Positions 1 through 9,045 are shown, numbered from the stretch's first letter. The stretch is DNA of 64,000 nt from Streptomyces sp. RB17 (GCF_009604455.1 NZ_WEGL01000003.1:62001-126000), one strand, 5' to 3'. Numbers and translations are program-made. The notes: generated from the sequence alone by a model not told the origin.

Positions 1-93
1 GCCAAGGCGTCCACCGACCCGGCGACGGGCCAGAAGGCGCTGGACTACATCGCCCAGATCGACAAGATCTTCTGGGAGACCAAGAAGGCCTGA
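1..93 (+). CDS. C-terminal end of an unidentified protein
   Basis: The frame is open from the first base and ends at a TGA at 91-93, giving the last 30 residues of a protein that begins outside the window. The tail is mixed polar and aromatic (ending DKIFWETKKA) and I do not recognise the family. Its stop lies only seven bases before the stop of the decayed recombinase on the other strand. Confidence 0.6.
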   Translation, partial: AKASTDPATGQKALDYIAQIDKIFWETKKA

Positions 94-100
94 TCTTTTC

Positions 101-460
101 TTACGCCTTCTGACCTGCGGTTTCCTTGATTGCAGCGTCACTCTGTCCGCACCCGGTCCGCAGGCCGCCGAACACGGCGTCCATGACGGTCCGGGTGCGG
201 TCAGAAGTGGCGCAGGTCGTGGGTCACCATGTGGGGCAGCTCGACGGGCTTACGCCCCTCGCGCTCGGCTGCCTCGTCTCGCCTATACGCAAGCCCGATC
301 CGGCGAGGGTGACGATCGCCGCGCGCATGTACGGCGGCATCACACGGGCCATGGCCTCAACCTGCGCGACCGTGGGCGGGGTGACCTCCTCGTCCGGCAT
401 GGGCCCCGTAGCCACAGTGTCCGGGACGTCACGGCGCAGTTGCAGCGGATCCTGACGGGG
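101..460 (-). pseudogene. decayed tyrosine recombinase (phage-type integrase) remnant
   Basis: Read on the minus strand, three pieces match the C-terminal catalytic domain of actinomycete site-specific integrases. The first (about 415-270) has the helix typical of box I, ending TLAGSGLRIGE. The second, in another frame, ends in the box II signature HDLRHF and then a stop near 205. The third, around 200-101, carries the conserved tail TVMDAVFGGLRTG. The region between box I and box II and the segment with the nucleophilic Tyr are missing, so the protein cannot be active. It marks a former integration event at this end of the window. No tRNA or attachment site is visible next to it. Confidence 0.75.
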
Positions 461-499
461 GATGGGCCGGCGCGATGCGATGGTCTGCTACGCGGCTGG

Positions 500-1144
500 T
501 CAGACGATGCCTGACTCGTAGGCGGCGATGCCGAGTTGGACCCGATCGCGGGCGTCCAGCTTGGTCAGCAGCCGCGCCATGTGGCTCTTGGTGGTGGCCA
601 TGCTGATGTACAGGTGGGCGGCGATCTCGGCGTTGGACATGCCGCGTCCGACAAGGGTCAGCACTTCGCGTTCGCGATCGGTGATCCCCTTGATCTCACG
701 TCGGCGTCGGGCCGGGGCGACGCCCCGGCCGGTGAACTCCCGGATGAGGCGGCGAGTGACGCCGGGTGCGATCAGGGCGTCGCCGGCGGCTACGACGCGG
801 ACCGCCGTCACGATGTCGTCCAGCACCATGTCCTTGATCAGGAAGCCGCTCGCGCCGGCGTGCAGCGAGGCGTGGACGTTCTCGTCGTCGTCGAAGGTGG
901 TGAGGATGACCACGCGTGCCGGGGATTCCGTCGTGATGAGCCGGGTGGCCTCGATGCCGTCCATGACGGGCATCCGGATGTCCATCACGACGACGTCGGG
1001 GTGGACATCGGTGGCCAACCGGACCGCCTCGGCGCCGGTCCCGGCTTCACCGACGATCTCGATGTCCGGGATGTCGTTGATCAGCATGCGCAGTCCGGCG
1101 CGGACCACTGGCTGATCGTCGGCGAGGAGCACACGGATCGTCAT
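500..1144 (-). CDS. LuxR/NarL-family response regulator
   Basis: This 214-residue protein has a receiver domain (about 4-120) with the acidic pair D9-D10 and the likely phosphorylated D55 in VVVMDIRMP. A C-terminal GerE/LuxR helix-turn-helix follows (about 150-210: TDREREVLTLVGRGMSNAEIA). It overlaps the upstream kinase gene by an ATGA, so the two were co-transcribed and form one two-component system. The kinase partner has lost its N-terminal part, so phosphorylation by its cognate sensor is doubtful. The target is unknown; by position it may have been the adjacent divergent ABC-2 transporter. Confidence 0.9.
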   Translation of the reverse strand: MTIRVLLADDQPVVRAGLRMLINDIPDIEIVGEAGTGAEAVRLATDVHPDVVVMDIRMPVMDGIEATRLITTESPARVVILTTFDDDENVHASLHAGASGFLIKDMVLDDIVTAVRVVAAGDALIAPGVTRRLIREFTGRGVAPARRRREIKGITDREREVLTLVGRGMSNAEIAAHLYISMATTKSHMARLLTKLDARDRVQLGIAAYESGIV

Positions 1145-1452
1145 ATGGGCAGCCTAGCCGCGACCCGGAAGCCGCCTTCGGCACGCGGTCCGGAGCTGAA
1201 GTGGCCGTGGAGCAGGGCGATGCGCTCGCGCATTCCGGTGATTCCGTAGCCGTTACGCGGGTTCGTGGCCGCCCTCGCGTGTCCGTCGTCGGTGATCGCG
1301 ATGGACAGCTCCTCCTCCGCGTACTCGACGCGGACGAGGCAGTGGGCGGCTCCCGCGTGACGTACGACGTTGGTCACCGACTCCTGGATGACACGGTAGG
1401 CGGCGAGCTCGATCTCGGAGGCGAGCGGGCGGCGTCGGCCATGCCACTGCAC
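1141..1452 (-). pseudogene. truncated sensor histidine kinase (ATPase domain only)
   Basis: About 103 residues survive: the end of the dimerisation region and the HATPase_c domain of a NarL-type (HisKA_3) kinase. The N box (VIQESVTNVVRHAG) and the G box (NGYGITGMRERI) are recognisable. The sensor, membrane segments and phospho-acceptor His are missing. In-frame similarity starts at about 1470, exactly where the opposite strand begins to look like an ABC permease. I infer a deletion that removed the 5' ends of two divergent genes. The fragment overlaps the response regulator start by four bases. It could still be translated but cannot act as a normal kinase. Confidence 0.8.
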
Positions 1453-1481
1453 CTCCAGCCGCAGCCGGCGACGAACCGCGC

Positions 1482-2261
1482 GGCCGGTTCCGCGACCTGC
1501 TCGCCGCGGAACGGATCAAACTGTTCTCGCAGCGCTCGACCTACGTCCTGCTGGCACTCACTCCGGTGATCACCGTCTGCGGTGAGTGGTTCACCTGTTC
1601 GGGTGTCCACCTTGTCGGTGCGTCGGCGCATACCGCTTACGATCCGCTGAGAGGCTCCTTCAACTCCGGCACGTGGGGCTTCCTCATGGTCGGCGCCGGC
1701 ATCCTCGGCACCCTGGCCATGAGCAGCGAGTACTCCAGCGGACTGATCCGCACGACCTTCCTCGCCGTCCCGAACCGTCGGCGTGTCGTACTCGCCAAGG
1801 CGGTCGTCGTCGCGAGCGTCACGTCCGTCGTCGGCCTCATCACCGCGATCGCTTCGTTCATCACCGCCCAGACGATCCTGTCCGGCGACCGACTGGGCAT
1901 CCCGATCGGTCAGCCCGGTGTCCTGCAGGGCTTTGTGGCGTCCACCGCGATCCTGCCGGTGTGCGCGGTCATCGGCATGGCCGTCGGCACACTCATCCGA
2001 ACCTCCGCGGCTGCCCTGTTCACGACCGTCCTAGCCCCGGTCCTGCTGGGCGCCGTACCTACCGGCGGCAACCAGTTGACGGCCGCACTGAGCAACTCGG
2101 CACCCCAGAACGCGTGGAACACCCTGACCAGCCTCGGCACCGAGTGGGACAGCGTCGGTCCCTTTCCTCCCACGGCACTCCAGTCCTGGACCGCGCTCGC
2201 CTTCTGGCCGCTCCTCACGCTTCTCGCCGCCCTCATCGTCGTGCGCCGCCGTGAGGTCTGA
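1482..2261 (+). pseudogene. 5'-truncated ABC-2 type transporter permease
   Basis: This is an integral membrane protein of about 250 residues with six hydrophobic stretches, typical of ABC-2 permeases next to two-component systems. Homology in this frame begins at about 1482 (RFRDLLAAERIKLFSQRS), but the frame has no ATG, GTG or TTG start between an upstream stop at 1389 and a GTG at 1566. Using that GTG would remove part of the first membrane segment. The natural start and the ATP-binding partner gene appear to have been lost in the deletion that also truncated the kinase on the other strand. The C-terminus is complete and ends in an Arg-rich tail (VVRRREV). Confidence 0.7.
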
Positions 2262-2531
2262 CCGGTCCACTCGGGCGGTCGTCATCCGCGGACCGCCTGA
2301 GCTTTACGGCTCCATCTCCAGTTGAACCTCGTTGCCGCCTCCCCGGAGGCCGGATGTGAGGCATTCCGTGGGCAGTTCGCGGGGCAGCCGGGTCGGGCGT
2401 GATGAGTACCCGGCGTCGATCCGCTCCTACGTCATCGGCGCCCCTCCCTTATGGGCGAGTCCCTGTATCAGGCGCCCTTGTCCAGACGAGACAACGGGGC
2501 GGCCGCCCAGCGGCTGGGAACTCCCCTTCCG
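2262..2531. other. convergent intergenic region, nothing recognised
   Basis: 270 bp between the ends of the permease remnant and aglA. I see no convincing gene and no strong hairpin with a T tract. Confidence 0.4.
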
Positions 2532-4169
2532 TTACACCGCCAGCCAAGCCGCCTGGTCGGGACCCAGTAGGCCGTTCGCCACAGGGCCGCTGGTCAGCAG
2601 GATCATGGTGTGGGCGGGCAGGGGACACGGCTCGGGGGAGAGGTTGACCACGCAGACGAAGCCGGGGTCGCGGTGGAAGGCGAGGACTCCGGCGGGGGTG
2701 TCCAGCCAGGTGAGGGTGCCGTCGCCGAGGGCGGGGTGCTCGCGGCGACGGCGCAGCGCGGCGCGGTAGAGCTCCAGCATCGAGGTCGCGTCGCCGGTCT
2801 GCGCCTCGACGGTGTGCGCGGCCCAGTCCGCGGGCTGCGGCAGCCAGGGCGCGGCGGAGGCGTCCTCGGGGCTGAAGCCGTACGGTGCGCTGCGGCCGGA
2901 CCAGGGGATCGGCACGCGGCAGCCGTCGCGGCCGCGGTCGGTGTGGCCGGAGCGTTCCCAGACGGGGTCCTGGAGGACGGATTCGGGGAGGTCCTCGACC
3001 TCGGGCAGGCCGAGTTCCTCGCCCTGGTAGACGTAGGCGCCGCCGGGCAGGGCGAGCATCAGGAGGGCGGCGGCGCGGGCGCGCCGGGTGCCCAGTTCCA
3101 GGTCGAGGGGGCCTTCGGGTTCGTAGCGCTCGTTGGCCACCCAGCGTTTGGCCGCCCTGCGGCCGTACCGGCTGGCGTGCCGCATGACGTCGTGGTTGGA
3201 GAGCACCCAGGTGGCGGGGGCGCCGACGGCGCCGAGCATGGCGAGGGAGTCGTCGATGACCGTGCGCAGGTCCTTCGGGTCCCAACTGGACATCAGGAAG
3301 TCGAAGTTGAAGGCGGTGTGCAGGCCGTCGGCGCGGACGTAGGCCGCCAGCCGCTCGGGGGTGTCCGCCCAGGCCTCGGCGACGAAGCACCGGTCCCCGG
3401 GAAACTCGTCGGCCACCTTGCGCCAGGCCCGGTAGACGTCGTGGACCTCGTCGCGGTCCCAGTGCGGGTGGTCGAGGTGCTGCCCGCGCCGTGCGGGCCC
3501 GGCCCCAGGCGGCGGCAGGTCGGGCAGTTCGGGGTGCTTGATCAGGCCGTGTGCCACGTCGATGCGGAAGCCGTCCACGCCGCGGGCGAACCAGAATCGC
3601 AGGACCGACTCGAACTCGGCCCGTACCTCGGGGTGCTGCCAGTTCAGGTCGGGCTGCTGCGGGGCGAAGAGGTGCAGGTACCACTCCCCGTCCGGCAGCC
3701 GGGTCCAGGCCGGGCCGCCGAAGGAGGAGACCCAGTCATTGGGCGGCAGGGCGCCGTCGGAGCCGCGGCCGGGGCGGAAGACGTAGCGCTCGCGCTCCGG
3801 GCTGCCCGGTCCGGCCGCCAGCGCCGCCTGGAACCAGGCGTGCTGGTCGGAGGTGTGGTTGGGCACCATGTCGGGGATGATGCGGATCCCGTGCCGGTGG
3901 GCCTCCTCGATGAGCTGCTCGGCCTCCTCCACGGTGCCGAACAGCGGGTCGATCGCACGGTAGTCGGCCACGTCGTAACCGTGGTCCGCCTGCGGCGACT
4001 TGTACCACGGGTTGATCCACAGGGCGTCCACGCCCAGCGCCTCGAGGTACGGCAGGCGGGAGCGGATGCCGGCGATGTCGCCGACGCCGTCCCCGTTACC
4101 GTCGGCGAAGCTGCGGATGTAGACCTGGTAGATGACGGCGCTGCGCCACCAGGGTGCGGTACCGGGCAT
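2532..4169 (-). CDS. aglA: GH13 alpha-glucosidase of the alpha-glucoside operon
   Basis: This 545-residue protein is a cytoplasmic GH13 (oligo-1,6-glucosidase/alpha-glucosidase) enzyme that hydrolyses imported maltose- or trehalose-like alpha-glucosides. The (beta/alpha)8 barrel starts at residue 10 (VIYQVYIRSFADGNGDGVGD). The catalytic triad is visible: nucleophile D204 in GFRIDVAH, acid/base E265 in VAEAW, and transition-state stabiliser D327 in SNHDV. There is no signal peptide, in keeping with an intracellular role. It is the last gene of aglE-F-G-A, 24 bp behind aglG, so the operon couples uptake to hydrolysis. The exact substrate is inferred from the operon layout known in Streptomyces. 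Confidence 0.93.
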   Translation of the reverse strand: MPGTAPWWRSAVIYQVYIRSFADGNGDGVGDIAGIRSRLPYLEALGVDALWINPWYKSPQADHGYDVADYRAIDPLFGTVEEAEQLIEEAHRHGIRIIPDMVPNHTSDQHAWFQAALAAGPGSPERERYVFRPGRGSDGALPPNDWVSSFGGPAWTRLPDGEWYLHLFAPQQPDLNWQHPEVRAEFESVLRFWFARGVDGFRIDVAHGLIKHPELPDLPPPGAGPARRGQHLDHPHWDRDEVHDVYRAWRKVADEFPGDRCFVAEAWADTPERLAAYVRADGLHTAFNFDFLMSSWDPKDLRTVIDDSLAMLGAVGAPATWVLSNHDVMRHASRYGRRAAKRWVANERYEPEGPLDLELGTRRARAAALLMLALPGGAYVYQGEELGLPEVEDLPESVLQDPVWERSGHTDRGRDGCRVPIPWSGRSAPYGFSPEDASAAPWLPQPADWAAHTVEAQTGDATSMLELYRAALRRRREHPALGDGTLTWLDTPAGVLAFHRDPGFVCVVNLSPEPCPLPAHTMILLTSGPVANGLLGPDQAAWLAV

Positions 4170-4193
4170 GCTGTTCCTTAACAGTGAGAGGGT

Positions 4194-5027
4194 CTACTTC
4201 GCGGCGCCGGCGGTCAGTCCGGCGACGATGCGGCGCTGGAAGAGCAGCACCATGACCACCAGCGGGATCGTGACGAGGACACCCGCGGCCATCTGGCTGC
4301 CGAACGGGGTCTCGTACGTCGTGGCGCCGGTGAACTTGGAGATGGCGACCGGTGCGGTCTGCATGTTCGGCCGGTTGGTCATCGACAGGGCGATGAGGAA
4401 CTCGTTCCAGGCGGCGATGAACGTGATGATCGCGGTGGTGAAGATGCCGGGTGCGGCGAGCGGGATGATGATCTTGCGGAAGGCCTGGCCGCGGGTGCAG
4501 CCGTCGACCATGGCGGCGTGCTCCAGCTCGTCCGGCATCTGCCGGAAGAACGTGGTCAGGTTCCACACCGCGAGCGGCAGCGCGAAGGACATGCTCGGCA
4601 CGATCATGGCCTGGTAGGTGTTGATCCAGCCGATGTCCGTGAACAGCTTGAGCAGCGGCACCACGATCGACACGACCGGGAACATCGAGGTGGCGATGAT
4701 CAGGGTGAGGATCAGCCGCTTGAACCGGAACTCCAGCCGGGCCATCGCGTAGGCGGTGAACGTGGCCAGCAGCAGCGCCAGCACAGTGGTGGTGCCGGCC
4801 ACGACCAGGCTGTTGAGCAGCGCCCGGGTGAATCCCTGGGAGGCGCCGAACAGCGACCGGTAGTTCGCGAACGACACCGGGGACGGGACGAGCGAGGTGT
4901 CGAAGATGTCGGAGGTGCGGCGCAGGCTGGAGACCAGCATCCAGTAGAACGGGGCCAGACAGTAGGCCACCACCGCGGCGACCCCCACGTACAGCATCCG
5001 GCCGCGCCACTTCGCCGTGGTCGTCAT
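4194..5027 (-). CDS. aglG: alpha-glucoside ABC transporter permease (MalG-like)
   Basis: This 277-residue permease has six membrane segments. The EAA loop, which docks the ATPase, is visible as DELEHAAMVDGCTRGQAFRKI. I chose the ATG at 5027 (MTTTAKWRGR), which overlaps the aglF stop as ATGA; a longer open frame upstream lies inside aglF and is not real. It pairs with AglF to form the membrane channel of the importer. No ATPase gene is present here. In Streptomyces such sugar importers usually share the distant MsiK ATPase, which I infer applies here. Confidence 0.92.
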   Translation of the reverse strand: MTTTAKWRGRMLYVGVAAVVAYCLAPFYWMLVSSLRRTSDIFDTSLVPSPVSFANYRSLFGASQGFTRALLNSLVVAGTTTVLALLLATFTAYAMARLEFRFKRLILTLIIATSMFPVVSIVVPLLKLFTDIGWINTYQAMIVPSMSFALPLAVWNLTTFFRQMPDELEHAAMVDGCTRGQAFRKIIIPLAAPGIFTTAIITFIAAWNEFLIALSMTNRPNMQTAPVAISKFTGATTYETPFGSQMAAGVLVTIPLVVMVLLFQRRIVAGLTAGAAK

Positions 5028-6073
5028 GCCGTCACCTCCGCACGGCGCGCGAACACGAGCCTGCCTCTCCTCCGGCGCCCGACCGAGCCGCCGCCGGCGT
5101 CGCCGACGAGGTCGGCGCCCAGCAGCCCTACGAAGGCGAGCGCGATGAGGAAGACGTACAGGAAGAGCAGGACCGCATACGCGGAGGCCGGGCCGAAGCG
5201 GACGTTGGACGCCTCGTTCTGCGCCAGCATGGACAGGGTCTCCACCGAGTTCTTCTGCGCGCCGATCAGGATGTACGGCAGGTCGAACATCCGCAGCGCG
5301 TCCATGCAGCGGAACAGCATCGCCACCAGCAGAGCGGGTTTCACCAGCGGCAGCGTGATGTGCCAGAACCGGCGCAGCGCCCTGGCGCCGTCGATGCGGG
5401 CCGCCTCGTAGACCTCGTTCGGGATCACCTGCAGTCCGGCCAGGACCAGCAGCCCGATGAACGGGGCGGTCTTCCACACCTCGGCGACGATGACCGCGAC
5501 CTTGGCGTGGAAGCCCTCGGTGGTCCACAGGATCTGGTGGCCGATCAAGGCGTTGGCGATGCCGTCACTGTTGAAGATCCACCGCCACAGCAGACCGGAG
5601 ATGGCCGTGGGCACCGCCCAGGGGACCAGGATGCTCGCCCGGACCAGGGCCCGGCCGCTGAACGCCCGGTGCATGATGAGGGCCATGGCCACACCGATCA
5701 CCGTCTCCAGACCGACGGTGACGACGGTGAAGAAGGTGGTGTTCCAGAAGGCGTTCCAGAACCGGTCCCCGGCCGCGCCGAAGATGTCGGCGTAGTTCCT
5801 CAGCCCGACGAACGGCTCGGTGCTGCGGATGAAACCGGTCTTCGGGTCCAGCCCCTTCGGCCCGTACAGCGACTCCCGCAGGGCCATCACCGTCGGGTAC
5901 AGCACGACGACCGTCAGCACCAGGAGCGTCGGGGACACCAGCAGGGCCGCCATCCGCCGGGCGCCGGCCGTGGCCTGGGTCCGGGAGCGCGGCCGCGGGC
6001 CCGTCACCGGTGCACGGGACGCGGGGTGGGACTCGCCGGCGGCGGGTCCGGGCGGGATCTCGATGTCGGTCAT
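5024..6073 (-). CDS. aglF: alpha-glucoside ABC transporter permease (MalF-like)
   Basis: A 349-residue inner-membrane protein with a Pro/Arg-rich cytoplasmic N-terminus and about six membrane segments. The EAA motif (NEVYEAARIDGARALRRFWHI) identifies it as a CUT1-family sugar permease. The ATG at 6073 (MTDIEIPPG) sits behind GGAG at a good distance; an in-frame GTG 15 bases upstream would overlap that ribosome binding site and is less likely. It lies 11 bp after aglE and overlaps aglG by four bases, so expression is coupled. Confidence 0.92.
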   Translation of the reverse strand: MTDIEIPPGPAAGESHPASRAPVTGPRPRSRTQATAGARRMAALLVSPTLLVLTVVVLYPTVMALRESLYGPKGLDPKTGFIRSTEPFVGLRNYADIFGAAGDRFWNAFWNTTFFTVVTVGLETVIGVAMALIMHRAFSGRALVRASILVPWAVPTAISGLLWRWIFNSDGIANALIGHQILWTTEGFHAKVAVIVAEVWKTAPFIGLLVLAGLQVIPNEVYEAARIDGARALRRFWHITLPLVKPALLVAMLFRCMDALRMFDLPYILIGAQKNSVETLSMLAQNEASNVRFGPASAYAVLLFLYVFLIALAFVGLLGADLVGDAGGGSVGRRRRGRLVFARRAEVTA

Positions 6074-6084
6074 GGCCCCGCTCC

Positions 6085-7383
6085 TCACTGCGCCGTGGCC
6101 TTGAGCAGCTCCTGCTGCAGGTCCTTCAGCGCCTGTGCGCTGCTCTTGGTGCCGGTCAGCGCGGCGTACGCCTCCGCCTGGACCGCCGAGGTCACATCGC
6201 CGTACTGGACGACGCGCGGGCGCGGCGCGGCGCGCAGGATCGACTGCTTGAGGACGGGGAGGTACGGGTACTGCCCGGTCAGGGCCGGGTCGTCGTACAG
6301 GGCCGCGTACGGCGGGGCCAGCGAGGCCTTTTCGAGGAAGGTCTTCGCGGTGGCCTCACTGCTGTAGAACTTCATGAAGTCCAGGGCGGTGGCCTTGTTC
6401 TTGGCGAAGGACGACAGGGCCAGGTTGTGTCCGCCGAGGCTGGAGGCGCCGGGTCCGTTCAGGCCGGGCAGCGGCGCGACGGCGTACTTGCCGGCCACCT
6501 TGCTCTTGCCGGCGAGCGCGTACATGTACGGCCAGTTGCGCAGGAAGACCAGCTTGCCGGCCTGGAACGCCTGCCGGCCGTCCTCCTCCTGATAGGTGAT
6601 GGCCTCCTTGGGGATCGTGCCGTCGCGGAACGAGCCGGCGAGGAAGTCCAGGCCCTTCCGCGCCGCGGGGGTGTCCACATCGGGCTTGCCGTTGGGGTCG
6701 GCGACGGAACCGCCGGCGGAGTTCACGGCCTCGGAGAAGTTCACCGTCAGGCCCTCGTACTTCTGGAACTGCCCGGCGTAGCAGGACGCGCCCTTGGCCT
6801 CGGGCAGCTTCTTCACCTTGGCGCAGTCGGCCTTCAACTCCGCCCAGGTCGTGGGGGGCTTGCCGATGCCGGCCCGCTTCAGCAGGTCGGTGCGGTAGTA
6901 CAGCATTCCGCCGTCGGAGCTGGCCGGGGCCGCATACAGACCGCCGCGGTACTTCGCGGTCTCCACCACCGGCTTGAGCATCTTGTCCAGCGGGAAGCTC
7001 TGCGCGGGCAGCTTGTCGATCCATTGGTGGGCGGCGAACTCCGAGGTCCACACGACGTCGAGGGAGAGCACCGTGTAGGCGTCGGACTTCGTCTCCGCGT
7101 TCTGGATCATCTGCTGGCGCTGCGCGTCGGCGTCCGTCGGCAGCTGGATGAAGGTGACCTTCTCCTTGGGGTGCAGCTTGTTCCACTGGTCGAGGATCGG
7201 CTGGACGGCGCCGGTGGTGTCCTTTCCTGCCACGTAGGTGATGGGGCCGCGGCCGGTGAAGGAGGCGGACCCGGACTTCCCCGAGGCACCGCCGTCGTCG
7301 GACGAGCCGCAGGCGGCGAGGAGGAGTCCGGCGGCGGCGAACGCGGCCGAGCATCGAAGGGCTCTGGCGGTTGTGGTCTTCAC
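6085..7383 (-). CDS. aglE: alpha-glucoside-binding lipoprotein
   Basis: This 432-residue extracytoplasmic solute-binding protein of the CUT1 family is the first gene of the agl operon. The N-terminus is a lipoprotein signal (basic MKTTTARALR, hydrophobic core, lipobox LLAAC, then a Ser/Gly/Asp linker), so it is membrane-anchored outside the cell. I chose the GTG at 7383 because AGGAGA lies six bases upstream and the signal peptide then has normal length; longer frames upstream lack a site. It delivers alpha-glucosides to AglF/AglG. The preceding divergent gene encodes its LacI-type repressor. Confidence 0.93.
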   Translation of the reverse strand: MKTTTARALRCSAAFAAAGLLLAACGSSDDGGASGKSGSASFTGRGPITYVAGKDTTGAVQPILDQWNKLHPKEKVTFIQLPTDADAQRQQMIQNAETKSDAYTVLSLDVVWTSEFAAHQWIDKLPAQSFPLDKMLKPVVETAKYRGGLYAAPASSDGGMLYYRTDLLKRAGIGKPPTTWAELKADCAKVKKLPEAKGASCYAGQFQKYEGLTVNFSEAVNSAGGSVADPNGKPDVDTPAARKGLDFLAGSFRDGTIPKEAITYQEEDGRQAFQAGKLVFLRNWPYMYALAGKSKVAGKYAVAPLPGLNGPGASSLGGHNLALSSFAKNKATALDFMKFYSSEATAKTFLEKASLAPPYAALYDDPALTGQYPYLPVLKQSILRAAPRPRVVQYGDVTSAVQAEAYAALTGTKSSAQALKDLQQELLKATAQ

Positions 7384-7510
7384 TGTCTCTCCTGGTCGTG
7401 CGGAACCTGAGGCGACTCTGTTGTGAGACTGCGTTGTCACAGCAACTTCTTGATCAAACACGCAGGTCAAAGCCACTGCCCTGCACCCACAGGAATCGGC
7501 TTTGACTTGG

Positions 7511-7616
7511 TCGAGACAACGCTTGCACGCTAGGAGTGGGCCAAGCGGAAGTCAATGCGTTACTTCCGGGTAATGACACGACAGCAGGCCTCTGGCGCCA
7601 TGAAAGCGCTGTCACG
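7511..7616. promoter_or_regulatory. agl divergent promoter region with LacI-type half-palindromes
   Basis: The 275 bp between aglE and the regulator gene carry two candidate operators for a LacI-family repressor. One is the palindrome TGAAAGCGCTGTCA at 7601-7614, centred on AGCGCT. The other is AACGCTTGCAC near 7519-7529. Both have the central CG/GC step usual for LacI operators. Binding is inferred, not shown. Confidence 0.45.
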
Positions 7617-7657
7617 CGGAGCCTCGACAGCGGGTTCGTTGTGCTACCGTCCGTGAC

Positions 7658-8719
7658 ATGCCACCAGCTCAGCGACACCCCACGATGGCTGACGTCGCCG
7701 AACGGGCCGGGGTGTCCACGTCCACCGTCTCGCGGACCCTGCGCGGCCTGACCACCGTCTCACCGGACGTCCGCGCCCGCGTCGAACAGGCTGCCCGCGA
7801 ACTGAACTTCGCCGTCTCCCGGCAGGCCGCAAGCCTTGTCACGGGGAAGACCGGGACCGTGGCGGTGCTCGTCCCCACCCTCAACGCGTGGTTCATGGGC
7901 TCGGCCCTGTCCAGCCTGGCCCCGGTGCTGCGGGCGGCGGGCATGGAGCTGACGGTCTACGTGATCCCCGACCTCGCCGCGCGGGACTCGTTCTTCGACC
8001 GGCTGCCCGCCCGCCGGAACGCCGACGCGCTGCTGGTCTTCTCCTTCGACCTCACCGCGGAGGAGACCGACCGGCTGGACACCCTCGGGATGCCGGTCAT
8101 CTACGTGAGCCAGCACGTCGACGGCCGCCCCAGCGTGTACGTCGACGACGTCGCCGGCGCCCTGCACGGCACCCGGCACCTGCTCAACCTCGGTCACCGC
8201 CGCATCGCCTTCATCAAGACGGTGGGCGCGAGCGGCTTCTCGTTCAGCTCCAACGAGCGGCTGGTCGGCTACCAGCAGGCGCTCACCGAAGCGGGCATCC
8301 CGCTCGACGACGGCCTGGTGGCCGCCCTGCCGGTCCGCGACGATCGCGCCACCGCGGAAGCGCTCGGAAAGCTGCTGAGCCTGCGCGAACCGCCCACCGC
8401 GGTCTTCGCCGAACAGGACGAGGTCGCCGTCGCCGTCATCCGGGCCCTGCGCCGGACACACATCGAGGTACCCGCACAGATGTCCGTCCTGGGCTTCGAC
8501 GACCAGCCGGTGGCCGACTGGTTCGACCTGTCCACCATCGCCCAGTCACCCTCGGACATCGGCCGCGAGGCCGGCCGGCTGGCCCTGAGCCTGATCGACG
8601 ACTCCGAGGCGGACCACAAGCAGCACATCGTGCTGCCCACCCATCTGATCCCACGGGCCACCACCGCACCCGCCCCGCACGGCGAACGGGACACCGAGGG
8701 CGAACTCCCGCGCGCCTGA
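7658..8719 (+). CDS. aglR: LacI-family transcriptional regulator of the agl operon
   Basis: A 353-residue protein with the LacI helix-turn-helix at 10-32 (TMADVAERAGVSTSTVSRTL) and hinge helix, followed by a periplasmic-binding-protein-like sensor domain (about 70-335). It is divergent from aglE, the usual position of the repressor of this operon in Streptomyces. The likely inducer is an alpha-glucoside or its product. The start ATG gives the compact N-terminus normal for the family. It is followed at 8746 by a strong hairpin. Confidence 0.9.
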   Translation: MPPAQRHPTMADVAERAGVSTSTVSRTLRGLTTVSPDVRARVEQAARELNFAVSRQAASLVTGKTGTVAVLVPTLNAWFMGSALSSLAPVLRAAGMELTVYVIPDLAARDSFFDRLPARRNADALLVFSFDLTAEETDRLDTLGMPVIYVSQHVDGRPSVYVDDVAGALHGTRHLLNLGHRRIAFIKTVGASGFSFSSNERLVGYQQALTEAGIPLDDGLVAALPVRDDRATAEALGKLLSLREPPTAVFAEQDEVAVAVIRALRRTHIEVPAQMSVLGFDDQPVADWFDLSTIAQSPSDIGREAGRLALSLIDDSEADHKQHIVLPTHLIPRATTAPAPHGERDTEGELPRA

Positions 8720-8745
8720 GGCCTTCTGTCGAACGAGTTCGGCAA

Positions 8746-8780
8746 GGGGGCCCGATCGGTTTCCCCTCGACCGGGCCCCT
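8746..8780. terminator. hairpin between convergent aglR and the small membrane gene
   Basis: GGGGCCC at 8747-8753 pairs with GGGCCCC at 8773-8779 around a short pyrimidine-rich loop. It sits 27 bp past aglR and 19 bp before the end of the convergent gene, so it probably ends both transcripts. Confidence 0.6.
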
Positions 8781-8798
8781 GCTGGTACGGACGCGCCG

Positions 8799-9029
8799 TC
8801 AGTGGAACTGCGGAACGATCAGATAGATCCCGTACGCCACCACCGCCGCGCAGGCGAGGAAGCACAGGCCGGCCAGGGCACGGCCCGCGGTGGCGGCTCC
8901 GGCCTCGGCGCGGTCGGCTTCGGCGCGGGACAGACCCAGGACGCCGAAGGTGAAGACGACGACCACGGCGACCGTGACGCCGAGGCTGACCGCGGCGACC
9001 TTGCCGAGGGCGGACCAGTCGACATGCAT
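8799..9029 (-). CDS. small two-helix membrane protein linked to Pit transporter
   Basis: A 76-residue protein with hydrophobic helices at about 10-31 and 52-72 separated by a charged Ala/Glu-rich loop. It begins 16 bp after the end of the phosphate transporter gene and is surely co-transcribed with it. The same small gene accompanies pit in many Streptomyces, so it may be an accessory subunit. No enzymatic motif is present and its function is unknown. Confidence 0.8.
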   Translation of the reverse strand: MHVDWSALGKVAAVSLGVTVAVVVVFTFGVLGLSRAEADRAEAGAATAGRALAGLCFLACAAVVAYGIYLIVPQFH

Positions 9030-9045
9030 GGGGGCTCCCGGAGGT

